From NCBI GenBank assembly GCA_024741835.1, contig JAENRP010000547.1:1-19271 (forward strand): DNA of 19,271 nucleotides. Reading direction: 5' to 3'. Below the pieces are notes generated by a model. The model did no database searches and was not told where the DNA came from. It saw nothing but the letters and a program-made list of their open reading frames with translations. The position numbers and the translations under genes are program-made. This document shows, one piece after another, positions 9,573 through 19,114 of this stretch. The first letter of the stretch is position 1; each line of letters starts with the position of its first letter. The DNA comes from Diplocarpon mali. Taxonomy: Eukaryota > Ascomycota > Leotiomycetes > Helotiales > Drepanopezizaceae.

Positions 9573-12500
9573 TTGATTTTAAACGCAATTCTATTTAAAA
9601 CAGCAATAGCATCCGATTCCGATTGAAACACTAAGCCTAAAGACCTCTAACTCTCTTAAAAGAACTGGCAACAATGGTTCAACGATTTAGAGCTTTACTT
9701 TAAGAGCAAAGGCATCGAAATAGCGATTTAAAAGACACTTATTAAATACGCGAGAATAGCCCCTTATACTCCCTCTACCGATTTGTCTACTTCTACTTCA
9801 ATAGCTAATACAATTACTAAGGATTTGCCAGATATATTAAATAAGCTTAGCTTAAGAGCTTTAGTAGACAATAACCGAGAATCCTAAAGGTAGATTTTAA
9901 ATATGGAAAAGGAGAAGGAGTATAGGCTAGCCTTAGCCAAATGCAAGCTTAAGATTAATAGAGGTTTAAGCGATAAAGACTAAGATTTTATTTAAGTTCA
10001 TAATAATGCAAAGATAAGATAGGATACTTTAAAGGTAAAATACTCTTAAATAACTGCCTTTAATACCTAGCATCTACTATAGCAAATCACTTTATTTTAA
10101 TATAAAAAAGATAAAGATAGTAAGGATATAGATATAAATATAGACTCTGCCTAATCTATACTATATAAAGTAAAGAGGAGAGTAAGAGCCGCAGATCCTA
10201 GGATAGCTATGACTTTTAGGGAAACTTAGCTTTTTAATTTCTTACTTAATAGCCTCCTTCTTAAGTTTGCTATTGCGAAACAATCTCTTTTTATCTAACC
10301 TAACTTTAAGATCTATAAGAAGATCGACCTCCTTTAAACTATTAAGTAAGACCTCGAAGGATACTCTGAATTGGCAAATGCTGCGTTATAGGGCAAAGAC
10401 AAGCCCGAGAAGAGGAAGGAGCGCGGGACAAGCCCTCGAGCTCATCGGGGATGCTACTTCTATAATAGTGCTTATAATATTACTAATTGTAAAGTTAAAA
10501 GGCAACTGATTAATATAGTCGCTAGCTTTAATATTAAGAAGCAATCGAAGCAGAAGTTAAGAAGCAAACTGCCCTTATCCTGCCAAAGGCCGCAACTATT
10601 AAAGAAAAGCAAAGGAAAAGGCTATTTAGCCAGAACTTTAGCAGATACCTTTAATAATAATAGTAGGTCATCTGAACCTAAATCCACTTCTAATAATTCA
10701 AACGATAATTATAATAAAGATGCCTACGTTTTAAAAGCTGATCTCTATAAGATCCTTAAATCCGACTGGTATAGTAATACTAGTTATATAGTATATATAA
10801 CTAATAAACCCTACCTATTTAAAGGCCCGCTTATTAAAATAAAAAGGCGCTCTATTAAGGTTAGTAGTAAAAGGTTATATATAGACTCAATAGGTATAGT
10901 AGAGATGAATATCGCTAGCATTTCTTTCCTTTTGTAAAATGTTCTCCTTATGCCTAGCCTAAGCATTAATCTCTTATCTAGCCGCAAGATCTATATAGAG
11001 TTGAATTGTATAAGAGTTTTTAATAATTAATTTATATAATTTATAAATAATAATTATAAAGTGATCTTTAAGGCTAAAATCAAAGATAGACTTTATATTA
11101 TCTTAAAGGTAATATTATAGAAATTGACTCCTAGGCCAGACCTATAAGTGAATTCCTTTAAGGAAAGTGCACTTTCTACCCTAATACAATTAAGCGGGAA
11201 TAGGGAGAATAGATGGACTCCTAAGCTAGGATCGCAAGTAAAATTCGCGAAAATGACTCCTAAGCCAGGACTATAGGTAGATTGCAAAGTATCCTTAAAG
11301 ATGACTCCTAAGCTGGGATTATAAGTGAATTTGGCAGAAATGACTCCTAGGCTAGGACCGCAAGTAGATTCTGCAAATTCGCTAACAATAACTCTTAGGC
11401 CAGGATCGCAAGTGAAATTTGCAGAAATGACTCTTAGGCTAGGACCGCAAGTGAAATTCGCGAATTTATTAGAGACAACTCTTGAGCTAGGACCGCAAGT
11501 AGATCTTGCTATTTCTAGGAAATCGACCCTTAAGCCAGGACCGCGAGTAGATCTTGCGGTTTTACTAAAAATGACTCTTAAGCCAGGCTCTCAATTAGAA
11601 AATGGCAAAACCTCGAACTGCTATTACTAATCCTTTCCAGCTACTGACGATAAAGTATCGACTAACGATAGGCTACTAAAGCTATTAGAAGCCGAAAGCC
11701 TATTAAGGTATTAGCTAATATATAAAAGATTCGCGCATCTAAGACTAGAGAAATTAAGGGGCCTATATAAGGTCTTAACCCTAAAATAGAAGATCTAAGT
11801 ACTAAAGGATCGCTTAGTATACCGAATTTGCAAGCTAATAAAACTTCGAAATCGGACGCAAACTGAGCTTAGTCTATAGAAAGATTTAATACTAGCGCTA
11901 ATATCTATTAATACTATTAGACTATTTACAACCTTGATTAAAGGAAATAATTGGTTTTCTTAAATAGTAGATAACTCTACTTAGCAGATATGGACCATTT
12001 GCGCTAGGACTAAATCTAAGCTTATAGAAAAGCTAGAAACTTGGAAAGTGATAGAGGAACGCTAGACCCAGTTGAAGCTAATGGCTATTAGGTCTAATAA
12101 CGCATTAGAGATTAAGGTAAAGCTTAATAAATAGGCAAAATAAGGAGTTTATTATAAACTAACTATAATATACAAAGGTTCCTATTAAAATAGCATTACT
12201 AAGTGAAGCATCTAGCAAGCAAAGACTGACTATTGCGCTCTACTGCAAGATGCTGACTTGCTACTAGAATTCTAGGACCTTGCGGTTAAAGCAGACGTAT
12301 ACTTATAAAATAGAATAGGTAGTAGGCCAATAGTTAATAGCATTTAAATATTGCCATATAAGGCATATTTTAGATAGAAACTAAGCCTGGACTATATCCG
12401 CGTCTTTAAAAGCATCTACTACTCTTATATTAGCCCGAAGTCCTGGCCCGCAGGTATAAAGAGCAAGAAGCTAATAGACTAAGGTAAAGAGTATATATTT

Positions 12501-14699
12501 GTTAAGTATATTAAATAGATAATAAAGCAATAGATAGTATATACGCTAGACTTAAGGCGAGTAATTATATCCTTAGTAGTTGAGTTTAATAAATCTTAAA
12601 ATAGGGGGGAGCTATCCTTAAAGCTCTATATACTTAGAGATTCGCAAGGTATACCACTTGACGGTAATACTATTAAGCCGAACTAATAACCCCTCTCTTT
12701 AAGCTTAGGTATATTAAGTGCACCTGCTAATCGACGACCTATTAGTCGCCCAAAGGCCGAATAGACTATTTCTATCGTCTGCGAACTGCCTAAAGTATAG
12801 AACAACTTTGATATTATCATCCCTTTAGTTAAAGCACCTATAGTAAAGGATATTCCTGAAATAGGTATAAGTAACAATAAGCCTTTACTATTGGAAAGCG
12901 GTTCCTCAAATGATAAGCCTATAGAACCTACAGCCGAACCTATGTCCTTAAAGAGGAATAGAGACTTAGAACCAGAAGATACCTTGGACGAACGCGAGTT
13001 TAAGCGTATCTAGGCTATAATAGTATATAGGATCTATAAGCTCGAACTTTAATAGAGCTTCGATAAAGATAATGCGTTCCTAGCCGCTGGGAGGATAATG
13101 AAAATCTCTCTTCTAAAGATGTATAATAAAGCTATTAACAATCTGGAGAATAGAGCAGTATAGAGTGAGGCAATCTAAGAGGAGATAAGCTCTCTTATTG
13201 CAAATAGTATATAAATAGAGGAACTGACGCTAAAGGACGTGAACTTAGTATTAATAAAGTGGGTCTTTATAATTAAGATATATGCAGATGGAACCCTAGA
13301 GCGTTATAAGGCAAGGCTTATAGCTAGGGGCTTCTTCTAATAGTATGGAGAAGACTACTTTGATATATTTGCACCGACAGTTCGCATAGATACCCTTTGT
13401 ATATTTATAGTAATAGTAGCTGCTAAGGACCTTAAATGCAGATAGTACAATATTAAAAATGCATTTACTAAAGCGATTATAAAGGAACGGATTTTTCTCT
13501 CCTAACCTAATAGTGTTCTTATACGCGCTAGCCACTCTCTTTATATACTCCGCAGTATCTATAGGCTTAAATAATCAGCCTATAATTAAAACCTCTTATA
13601 TAGCTCTACTCTAGTAGAAATAGGATTCGTTTAGAGCCTAGCTAACCCTTGTCTATTTACCTATACTAAGCGTAGAATCAAGTTGCTACTATATATTAAT
13701 GATATTACTATAGTTGTAAAAATAACCACTTAATTGGATTAGTTCTTTATAACAATTCGAAAACGTTTTAATACTAAGGATCTAAGGGGAATTCATAAGA
13801 TCCTTAGCATTTGCATTATAAGGAACCGCTCCACTTAAGAACTCTGGTTGGATTAAGAGCAGTATATTAAGAAGATCCTAGACCGAATAGGACTCTCCAC
13901 TTATGCTCCCAACTTTAAGCTAAAGCGTACTCCAATTAAAGGAAAGTATAACAAATTAGAGCCTACTAATGAAAATAAGTAGAGAGGAGATTTGAAGAAG
14001 TACTAATAGGACATTAGAGCAATTATATATACTATAGTATATATAAGACTAGATATCGCCTTTATCATTAGGCAATTTAGTCAAAACCTAAAGGATCCGA
14101 CGATTTGATATAAGAATACAGTCAAGCGACTTAGAAGGTACCTTTGATCGATAATTATATAAAAGGTAAGATACAGACTAATAAAATATATAAGCGCAAA
14201 GCTTAAGGTATATACCGATTCTAACTGGGTAAATATAAAAGGTCGGAAAAGTATATCTAAAAGCGTAGTAGTGCTATATAGTAGACCTATGTCGTAAGGA
14301 AGTAGGAAGTAGAAATCAGTGGCTATCGCAAGCACTAAGGCCGAATATATATCAATATCGTTAAATTGCAAGCAAGGATTATAGATCGCCTAAGTTCTAA
14401 AAGATATAGGTTTCGCTAAGTATATTAGATAAGATAGGAACTGTATTAATCTTTAAGTAGATAATATAAAGGTAATTGCACTTATAAAGAATCCATACTT
14501 GTATAAGCGATCGAAATATATTAATATTACCTACCACTTTATCTGCGACCTTATTATAAAGAATAAGTTATTAATTACCTATATCCTAACCGATTAAATA
14601 GTAGCAAATGGATTTACAAAGCTATTAAAGACGGTTGCAAAGTTCAAAGCATTTAAAGATATGCTAAAGTTGCAAAAGATAGTAGGGGCTTAGCAGGCT
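9573..14699 (+). pseudogene. copia gag-pol polyprotein relic of element B
   Basis: One frame runs through the whole element. Gag starts near 9573 (no ATG survives); N-W-x-x-W at about 9666-9680 is typical of copia Gag. The zinc knuckle at 10452-10490 reads C-x2-Y-x3-Y-x4-C, with a Cys and probably a His turned to Tyr. The protease begins at 10764 with D-W-Y-S-N-T-S, where copia has D-S-G-A/T. The minisatellite lies at 11127-11598, the pre-integrase domain at about 11640-11770 and integrase at about 11950-12470, with its second Asp now Asn. Reverse transcriptase spans about 13200-14000, with Y-I-N-D at 13692-13703 in place of Y-V-D-D. RNase H has Y-T-D-S at 14211-14222. Stops are TAA/TAG at Gln positions. 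The protein is dead. Confidence 0.92.
11127..11598 (+). repeat. coding minisatellite of copia family 1, copy B (10 cores)
   Basis: Ten cores of ACTCCTAGGCYAGGACCGCAAGT type lie in direct order, spaced 39 or 48 bp after a longer first unit. Every spacing is a multiple of three, and the frame through the array is the frame of Gag and reverse transcriptase. The peptide repeat is about T-P-R-L-G-P-Q-V-x-x-A plus 2-5 variable residues. The last stretch, 11325-11598, is open without a stop. It sits between protease and the pre-integrase domain, where copia proteins normally have no repeat. Confidence 0.88.
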
Positions 14700-14706
14700 T
14701 AAAGAC

Positions 14707-14857
14707 GACTCCTAGGCCTGCCCTGCGAGTTAGGTTATATGGTTTTATAGAGGAAAGTTTTTAAATCGACTCCTAGGCCTAGACCGCGAGTTAAGTCATA
14801 TAGTCTTATAAAGGAATATCTTTTAGGAAATTTGACTTCTAGTCTTACCCTGCGAGT
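14707..14857 (+). repeat. three repeats of the minisatellite core near the 3' end of element B
   Basis: GACTCCTAGGCCT-x-CCCTGCGAGT-type cores lie at 14707-14730, 14768-14791 and 14834-14857, spaced 61 and 66 bp. They clearly resemble the cores of the coding array 3 kb upstream but lie after the end of RNase H. The second still reads in the same peptide phase (T-P-R-P-R-P-R-V). Confidence 0.75.
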
Positions 14858-14986
14858 AAGAATAGTAATTTCAATAGAGGTTGCTATTGATTGATTGTTT
14901 TTGATTTAGAGAGATACCTAAGAGTTGGATTAGCGCAAAAGAATAATTGTTGTTTTCCTAACTGTAGGTCAATCGGAGTAAGGTCT

Positions 14987-14995
14987 AAGTAAGGG
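14987..14995 (+). other. polypurine tract of element B
   Basis: AAGTAAGGG, purine except for one T, directly abuts the 3' LTR at 14996, the expected place for the plus-strand primer. It is short and weak as a motif; position is the main support. Confidence 0.5.
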
Positions 14996-15190
14996 TATTG
15001 AGATAGGTGATATAGCTATCACTTTAATATATTATTATATAACCCTACTGCTTAGTTAATAGGATATTAATACGTATATAGCTATAGGGAAGAAAGGGGT
15101 AACCTACCTTCCCTAACTCTTATTAATATATCGACTATCGACCTTTAGAAGTTTCTGTTACCTACTGCGCCGACTCACTTAAGTTCAATA
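14996..15190 (+). repeat. 3' LTR of element B (195 bp)
   Basis: It has the same length as the 5' LTR and aligns without a gap. The differences seen are transitions. It ends TTCAATA, followed by the ATATA duplication at 15191-15195. Confidence 0.9.
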
Positions 15191-15195
15191 ATATA

Positions 15196-16075
15196 ATACC
15201 TATCGAGCACCGAATCACTGGCTTTTAATAGGTATATTATTTCTTAGGAAGGGGATATAGTATATATATAATAAAAGGGCTAGGGCCAAAGGCTAGAACT
15301 AATCGATACTTCTTAAGAGGGCTATAAGTAATAATACCTAAAGCAGAGAGCAAGAGGAGCTTATTTAGCTACGATCTATTAGCTAGAAGCTTCCTTCGAT
15401 TTATCAGCTGCAGCTTAATACTAGGATCCGATAGTTTAAGATGTAGAGAATCTAAATAAGCGACTTAAGTGGATCCGAAACAACTTTAAAAGAGGCCTGA
15501 CCTACCTTGCTATCAATTTGTAAAACGCTAAACTATTCGCATTTGTCGATAGATCTTTTGCTAATAATAAGGATTTAAGCTCGCAGATCGGCTATATTAT
15601 TATACTAGCTACTAAAGAGGAAGGAGAATCGCAGTTTACTTTAAAAGGCAATATTCTATACTATAGCTTAACGAAGTATAAGAGAGTAATAAGAGCTATA
15701 CTAGCCTTTGAACTATATGCTATAGTAGCGGGTATTGATATGCTGGTTTCTATAGCTATAACAATCGATATAGTAATAGCTAAGCTAAGTCTACCCCGCC
15801 TCCCTACTATTATATATACAGATTCCCTCTTCTTATATAAGTGTATCGTCAAATTAGGCACTATAAAGGAGAAGCGATTGATAATTAATATAATAGCTAT
15901 TCGACAATCGTACAAGAATAAGGAGCTTATAGAGATACGTTGGATCGATAGCACTAGCAACCCTACTAACGCTATAACAAAAGCCAATCTAAATCAGGCC
16001 CTTTAGCAACTGATAGATACTAATTCGATAACTATTAAGAAGGAGGGATAGGTACAAAGGCCTATTAAGGTATAA
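15196..16075 (+). pseudogene. copia gag-pol relic of element C, C-terminal part (RT end and RNase H)
   Basis: This continues the frame broken at 9005: codon 9004-9005 plus 15196 starts it. It opens with the end of reverse transcriptase, including a run R-A-R-G-A-Y near 15345 and E-A-S-F-D-L-S-A-A-A near 15390, seen in fungal copia proteins. RNase H follows with F-V-D-x-S-F-A at 15542-15562 and Y-T-D-S at 15815-15826; the conserved acidic residues survive. A stretch of 88 codons (15740-16005) is free of stops. The natural end is probably near the TAG at 16049 (likely a Trp codon) or the TAA at 16073. Confidence 0.88.
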
Positions 16076-16348
16076 CCAGACTTGAAAAGGTCTTAGATTA
16101 ATAATATCCGATATTTTTAATTGCAAGCTATTGGCAATTTTTTTTATTTATTTTTTATTTTACTATAAGATATATTCCTATACTTGCTATTACTACCTTC
16201 TTTTTATCTTTTCTTACTTACCTATGCGTACTTGCATTTTTTTTATTACTTAAGCAGTACTAAAGAAGGAGGTTATAGTAAAGTAGCAATTATTATATTG
16301 CTAAAGATAATAATCTACTAATAATTCCACTTTTAATAAGCACTTATC
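16076..16348. other. non-coding stretch after pol of element C, with T-rich tracts
   Basis: No plus-strand gene is seen. T-rich tracts at 16136-16173 read AATAAA-like on the minus strand and so could have served as the poly(A) signal of the antisense gene at 16349-17290. A second T run lies near 16237-16246. Confidence 0.4.
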
Positions 16349-17290
16349 CTAAGCACTAGGATTTCTAAAGCGTAGATCCCTAAACCCTTAAGGCCTAGAA
16401 GCCTTACTACCTGAAGCAGCGGCTAAGTTGGCCTGCTCCTCTTAAGCTTATACCTAAGTAAGAGCGGCCGCGATCTCCTTTAGATTCGGCTTATCTAAAT
16501 CACTAAGATCCAGATCCTTACCCTTTGGAAAGCCCTTAAAAGGCACTTATCTACCCTTGCCTTTTTAGCGGCAGATATTATTAGAGGAAGCTTAAGAGCG
16601 GCCTCTAGCTGAGCTAGATAGCCCTTCTATATGCTAAAGGGAGCTGAGCACCTCAGCGCCTTAAGTTTTAAAACGCTTAAGGGCAGCATTACCGCCTTAG
16701 ATAGCGCGCAATAGATCTTGCGAATAGTCAGTTATTAATATTAGATAGATTTAAGAGTATATATAGCTTATTAGGTATTCGCGAGGTCGATACTATAGTA
16801 GAGAGTATGAGCTTTATTCAGCTAGGCTAGCTAAAGGGCATCCTAAGTCTTTAGGACTATAGAGATTTGTATCTAAGTCTCTTTAAATAGGATTTAGGCC
16901 GCCTCTTAGATTGCTTTAATATTGCCGCTAACCTAAGTATCCTAAAGGATAATATACTTATCTTAAGCTTAAATAAGTATTTAAAACGGATATCTATTAA
17001 AGGTTATTAAAGTAAGAGGATATTAGAAGGCACTTACTAGGATACACTTAGCCTACTATATAATATAGTAGTCATACTTTTTAAAAGTAAGAGTATTAAA
17101 GGCGCATATATAGCCGGTATTATTCTTACTAGCCTCCTTTCTCAATATTATACGCGTATAATATACGTATAATACCTAAAAGGCCTTAGGCAGATCTTCT
17201 AAGTTACATTTAAGCACTATCCAAGTTAGCGATATATATATTAAAAGGGGTTAGCCAACTATTAGGGCACTTACTAATAATAATAATATT
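16349..17290 (-). pseudogene. antisense accessory gene relic in element C, unknown protein
   Basis: On the minus strand a coding-like frame runs from about 17290 to about 16700 and continues, after one frameshift, to a stop at 16351-16349. Interruptions are TAA/TAG where Gln fits. The implied product is about 300 residues: an N-terminal part with mixed hydrophobic runs; a middle Q/K/E-rich, probably helical part (about 16700-16990); then a basic S/G/K-rich part with K-G-K-G-R, followed by K-G-K-D-L-D-L and an alanine-rich tail with A-N-L-A-A-A-S-G. No domain is recognised and no start codon is certain. It lies between RNase H and the 3' LTR, opposite to gag-pol. It could be an accessory gene of the element, a captured host gene, or an unrecognised separate insertion. 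Confidence 0.55.
17145..17164. repeat. 20-bp perfect palindrome
   Basis: ATATTATACGCGTATAATAT reads the same on both strands. It lies inside the antisense relic, so it may be coding sequence turned palindromic by mutation or chance in AT-rich DNA. Confidence 0.5.
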
Positions 17291-17583
17291 AGTAATAAGA
17301 TAATATAGGATAAGATCTATTAAAGGGTTAATCAACTTAAAAGCAAAAAGGAGAATCGACCTACTTATAAGAAGTAGGAGTTAGAGTTAAGAGATTAAAG
17401 GAAGAGGGAAGCTTAATATATATGCCTTCTTAAAGGCCCTTCTTTTCCCTTCTATAGATTATTATAATTTATAGCCATAGTGGATTACAACTCTAGATGA
17501 CTCTTTAATAAAGAGTCTCGAACCTACTAAAACGCAACTAGACTATAATCGCACTACTACAAGGCTTAAATAAAGACTTTAGA
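17291..17583. other. intergenic part of element C upstream of the antisense relic
   Basis: No gene is seen. On the minus strand CTATAAATTATAA at about 17463-17475 is a possible TATA box some 170 bp upstream of the antisense relic, but such strings are common in this base composition. Confidence 0.3.
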
Positions 17584-17770
17584 TTGCTTCCATTACTTAA
17601 ATACCTTTCCTTTTCCTCTTTACTATTTGCCTTTATCTTTGCTATTCTACTTTATATATACTATCCTTATTACCTATTACATTTGCTTTTGCTATTAAGC
17701 TATTTGTCTTTGCTATTTTATTCTTTATTACCATTTGATTATTTGCTACCGATCTGCCTCCTTTATATAC
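17584..17770 (+). repeat. polypyrimidine tract with TTTGCTATT-like repeats
   Basis: The plus strand is C/T-rich with imperfect repeats of TTTGCTATT (for example near 17636, 17690 and 17711). Its open frame gives only Leu/Tyr/Phe-rich low-complexity peptide. It lies just upstream of the 3' LTR of C. Confidence 0.5.
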
Positions 17771-17830
17771 CTATTCTGCGTACTTCCTTATGCGAGTTGA
17801 AAAGGTCTTTTCAAAAGAAAGTACTACCAG

Positions 17831-18129
17831 TATTAGTACGCAGATTCCTATATAGGAGGCAAGCTGCCCTTGTTCCTAGGGTTATCCTATACAGCTATAC
17901 CATATGCGATATAAAGGGTTTCGTATGTATTTCAGATAGCTGTTTAGCCAGAGGACCTCGGAAGGATATCTATATGCGGCTAAGAGGGACTATAGGAAAG
18001 AGGATATTCATAGGTATAAAGGTACTATCTCAGTTATATAGAGATAGGCAGATATTATAATAGATTCTTTTTAATAATAAGTACTTAACTATATTCACGT
18101 GAATATCGATTACCGGTATAGAACCTATA
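17831..18129 (+). repeat. 3' LTR of element C (299 bp)
   Basis: This is the partner of 3930-4228, equal in length, with mostly transition differences. It begins TATTAGTACGCAG and ends CCTATA and is followed by CCTTA (18130-18134). An inverted match, CTGCGTAC at 17776-17783 to GTACGCAG at 17836-17843, spans its left border. It holds an open frame to 18058 that matches the frame in the 5' LTR except for one stop there. Confidence 0.85.
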
Positions 18130-18134
18130 CCTTA

Positions 18135-18226
18135 CTTTACGAAGCCGACCTCTCTTTGAAAACCCCTATAGAGATCCTATGGTGCGGTCGGCTGAAGGGC
18201 CTTTATTAGGTCGCTTAGGAGGCTTG
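18135..18226 (+). pseudogene. Gag-like coding relic of element D, 3' part
   Basis: This continues in frame from 3929 once C and one CCTTA are removed. The codons read L-R-S-R-P-L-F-E-N-P and on through G-R-L-G-G to a TAG near 18226. The seamless frame is the best evidence that 3116-3929 and this part were one gene. The product remains unidentified. Confidence 0.5.
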
Positions 18227-18346
18227 CAGAAGTAGGGGAAGATGATTGATTATATTATTATGTGGTGCGGTCGGCTGGAGGGCCTTCATTGGGTCGCTCA
18301 GGAGGCTTGCAAAAGTAGGGGAAGATGATTGATTGTATTATTATCT
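18181..18346 (+). repeat. tandem repeat, two 83-bp units
   Basis: Units at 18181-18263 and 18264-18346 both begin GGTGCGGTCGGCTG and end TATTATT plus three bases. They differ only by transitions; the second has fewer RIP-type changes. The first unit overlaps the end of the Gag-like relic of D. Confidence 0.9.
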
Positions 18347-18583
18347 AGTATATGTATGGTAAGGAGACTTCGGAAAGAAAAGGGAGAGTCTATGACTCAG
18401 CAGAGTCACGTGGAGGGTCTCCAGAATAAGTGGAGACTCCGCCCATTCTGCACGACATATTATCTAGTATATATATAGTAAAGAGACTTCGGAAAGAAAA
18501 GGGAGAGTCTATGACTTAGCAGAGTTATATAGAGGGTCTTTAGAATAAGTGGAGACTTTGCCTATTCTATATAATATACCCCT
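18347..18583 (+). repeat. tandem repeat, two units of about 119 bp with unequal RIP
   Basis: Units at 18347-18465 and 18466-about 18583 begin AGTATAT and share GAGACTTCGGAAAGAAAAGG. The first keeps CAGAGTCACGTGGAG and CATTCTGCACGACAT; the second has the corresponding C's and G's turned to T and A. The first holds one TCACGTG box (18406-18412) that is lost in the second. Confidence 0.9.
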
Positions 18584-18864
18584 TAGTTAGGCGATGCTCT
18601 TAGAATTGCTTAGCTATATAGATAAAATAAAAGAAAGAATAGCAGTTATAAAGAAAAGAGGCTCTATCTTATATACTGCCCTTCTAAAGGTCGTTCCTTT
18701 TAGAATAAGAAGGGTTACTATAGGCAATAAGCGTTCTTAGGAATCTTTGCGATTCTATACTAATGCTCTATTAGGCTTCCTATAGAGTATTTCTATTATA
18801 AAGGTTCTCCTTTCCTTCTTTTAAAAACAACCCTCTTTTATTATTTAAAATATCATCTTTATAT
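18584..18864. other. element D or flank, nothing recognised
   Basis: AT-rich sequence with no coding frame, no LTR match to the start of D and no continuation of copy A. A purine-rich run lies near 18620-18660. Confidence 0.4.
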
Positions 18865-19109
18865 TATAAAACAGAGGGAAGACAATACAAGAATGGGCCT
18901 AAGGGAAGACCTAAAAACAAGAGGAGGAAGCACTATAAGCGGGCTCTCTTAAACAAAGTATTAGGAACAAGTCCTAAGTATAGGGTATATTTAGTATTAT
19001 AGTGCTACGCGCTTTCTTTATATATAAAAGATGGCCCTTTTATCCTCTTACTATCCTACGCCGATTATATGATATATATTATAAGACTTATCTATCTTAG
19101 GTCTTTATA
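18865..19109 (-). mobile_element. second solo LTR, relative of 2220-2521, heavily RIPed
   Basis: It shares with 2220-2521 the blocks GGCCTAAGGGAAGAC, GGAGGAAGCAC, GGGCTCTCT and GGTCTYTAYA in the same order. Ends TATAAAA...TTTATA fit TGTA...TACA after RIP. TATAT flanks it (18860-18864 and 19110-19114). At 245 bp it is shorter and lacks the TCACGTGA cluster, whose place is taken by TATATGATATATATTATAAG-like sequence. The orientation follows the TATA box of the first copy. Confidence 0.65.
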
Positions 19110-19114
19110 TATAT

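Larger units (their letters stand above)
9006..15190 (+). mobile_element. Ty1/copia family 1, element B (full length, 6,185 bp)
   Basis: This is a complete but RIP-degraded copia element: 195-bp LTRs at both ends, a primer-binding site directly after the 5' LTR, a purine tract directly before the 3' LTR, and a single-frame Gag-PR-IN-RT-RNase H polyprotein. It is flanked by ATATA and lies in the reverse transcriptase of element C. It is the last insertion in the main nest. It shares its internal region with copy A at the left of the window. The 5' leader and the stretch before the 3' LTR carry repeats of their own. Confidence 0.95.
3930..18129 (+). mobile_element. Ty1/copia family 2, element C (about 8.0 kb, split by element B)
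   Basis: Two 299-bp direct repeats (3930-4228 and 17831-18129) bound a copia-type polyprotein in the order Gag, protease, integrase, reverse transcriptase, RNase H. A CCTTA duplication flanks the whole. Element B plus its duplicated ATATA sits inside at 9006-15195; without these 6,190 bp, C is about 8,010 bp. After RNase H comes a 1.75-kb stretch with a minus-strand coding relic, unusual for copia elements. All genes are inactivated by RIP-type stops. No primer-binding site next to the 5' LTR could be identified with confidence. Confidence 0.9.

Noticed and set aside
11127..11598. Repeats of 39/48 bp as a CRISPR or satellite array
   Set aside because: The spacing keeps the pol reading frame and the intervening bases are part of the repeat unit, so it is a coding minisatellite.
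15661..15987. Minus-strand open frame of 108 codons
   Set aside because: It is the reverse of the RNase H region of element C and has only low-complexity Ile/Ser-rich sequence.
17584..18060. Longest plus-strand open frame (158 codons) with a hydrophobic N-terminal half
   Set aside because: The first half is a polypyrimidine low-complexity tract and the second half is LTR sequence of element C. It joins two unrelated parts, so it is not a membrane protein gene.
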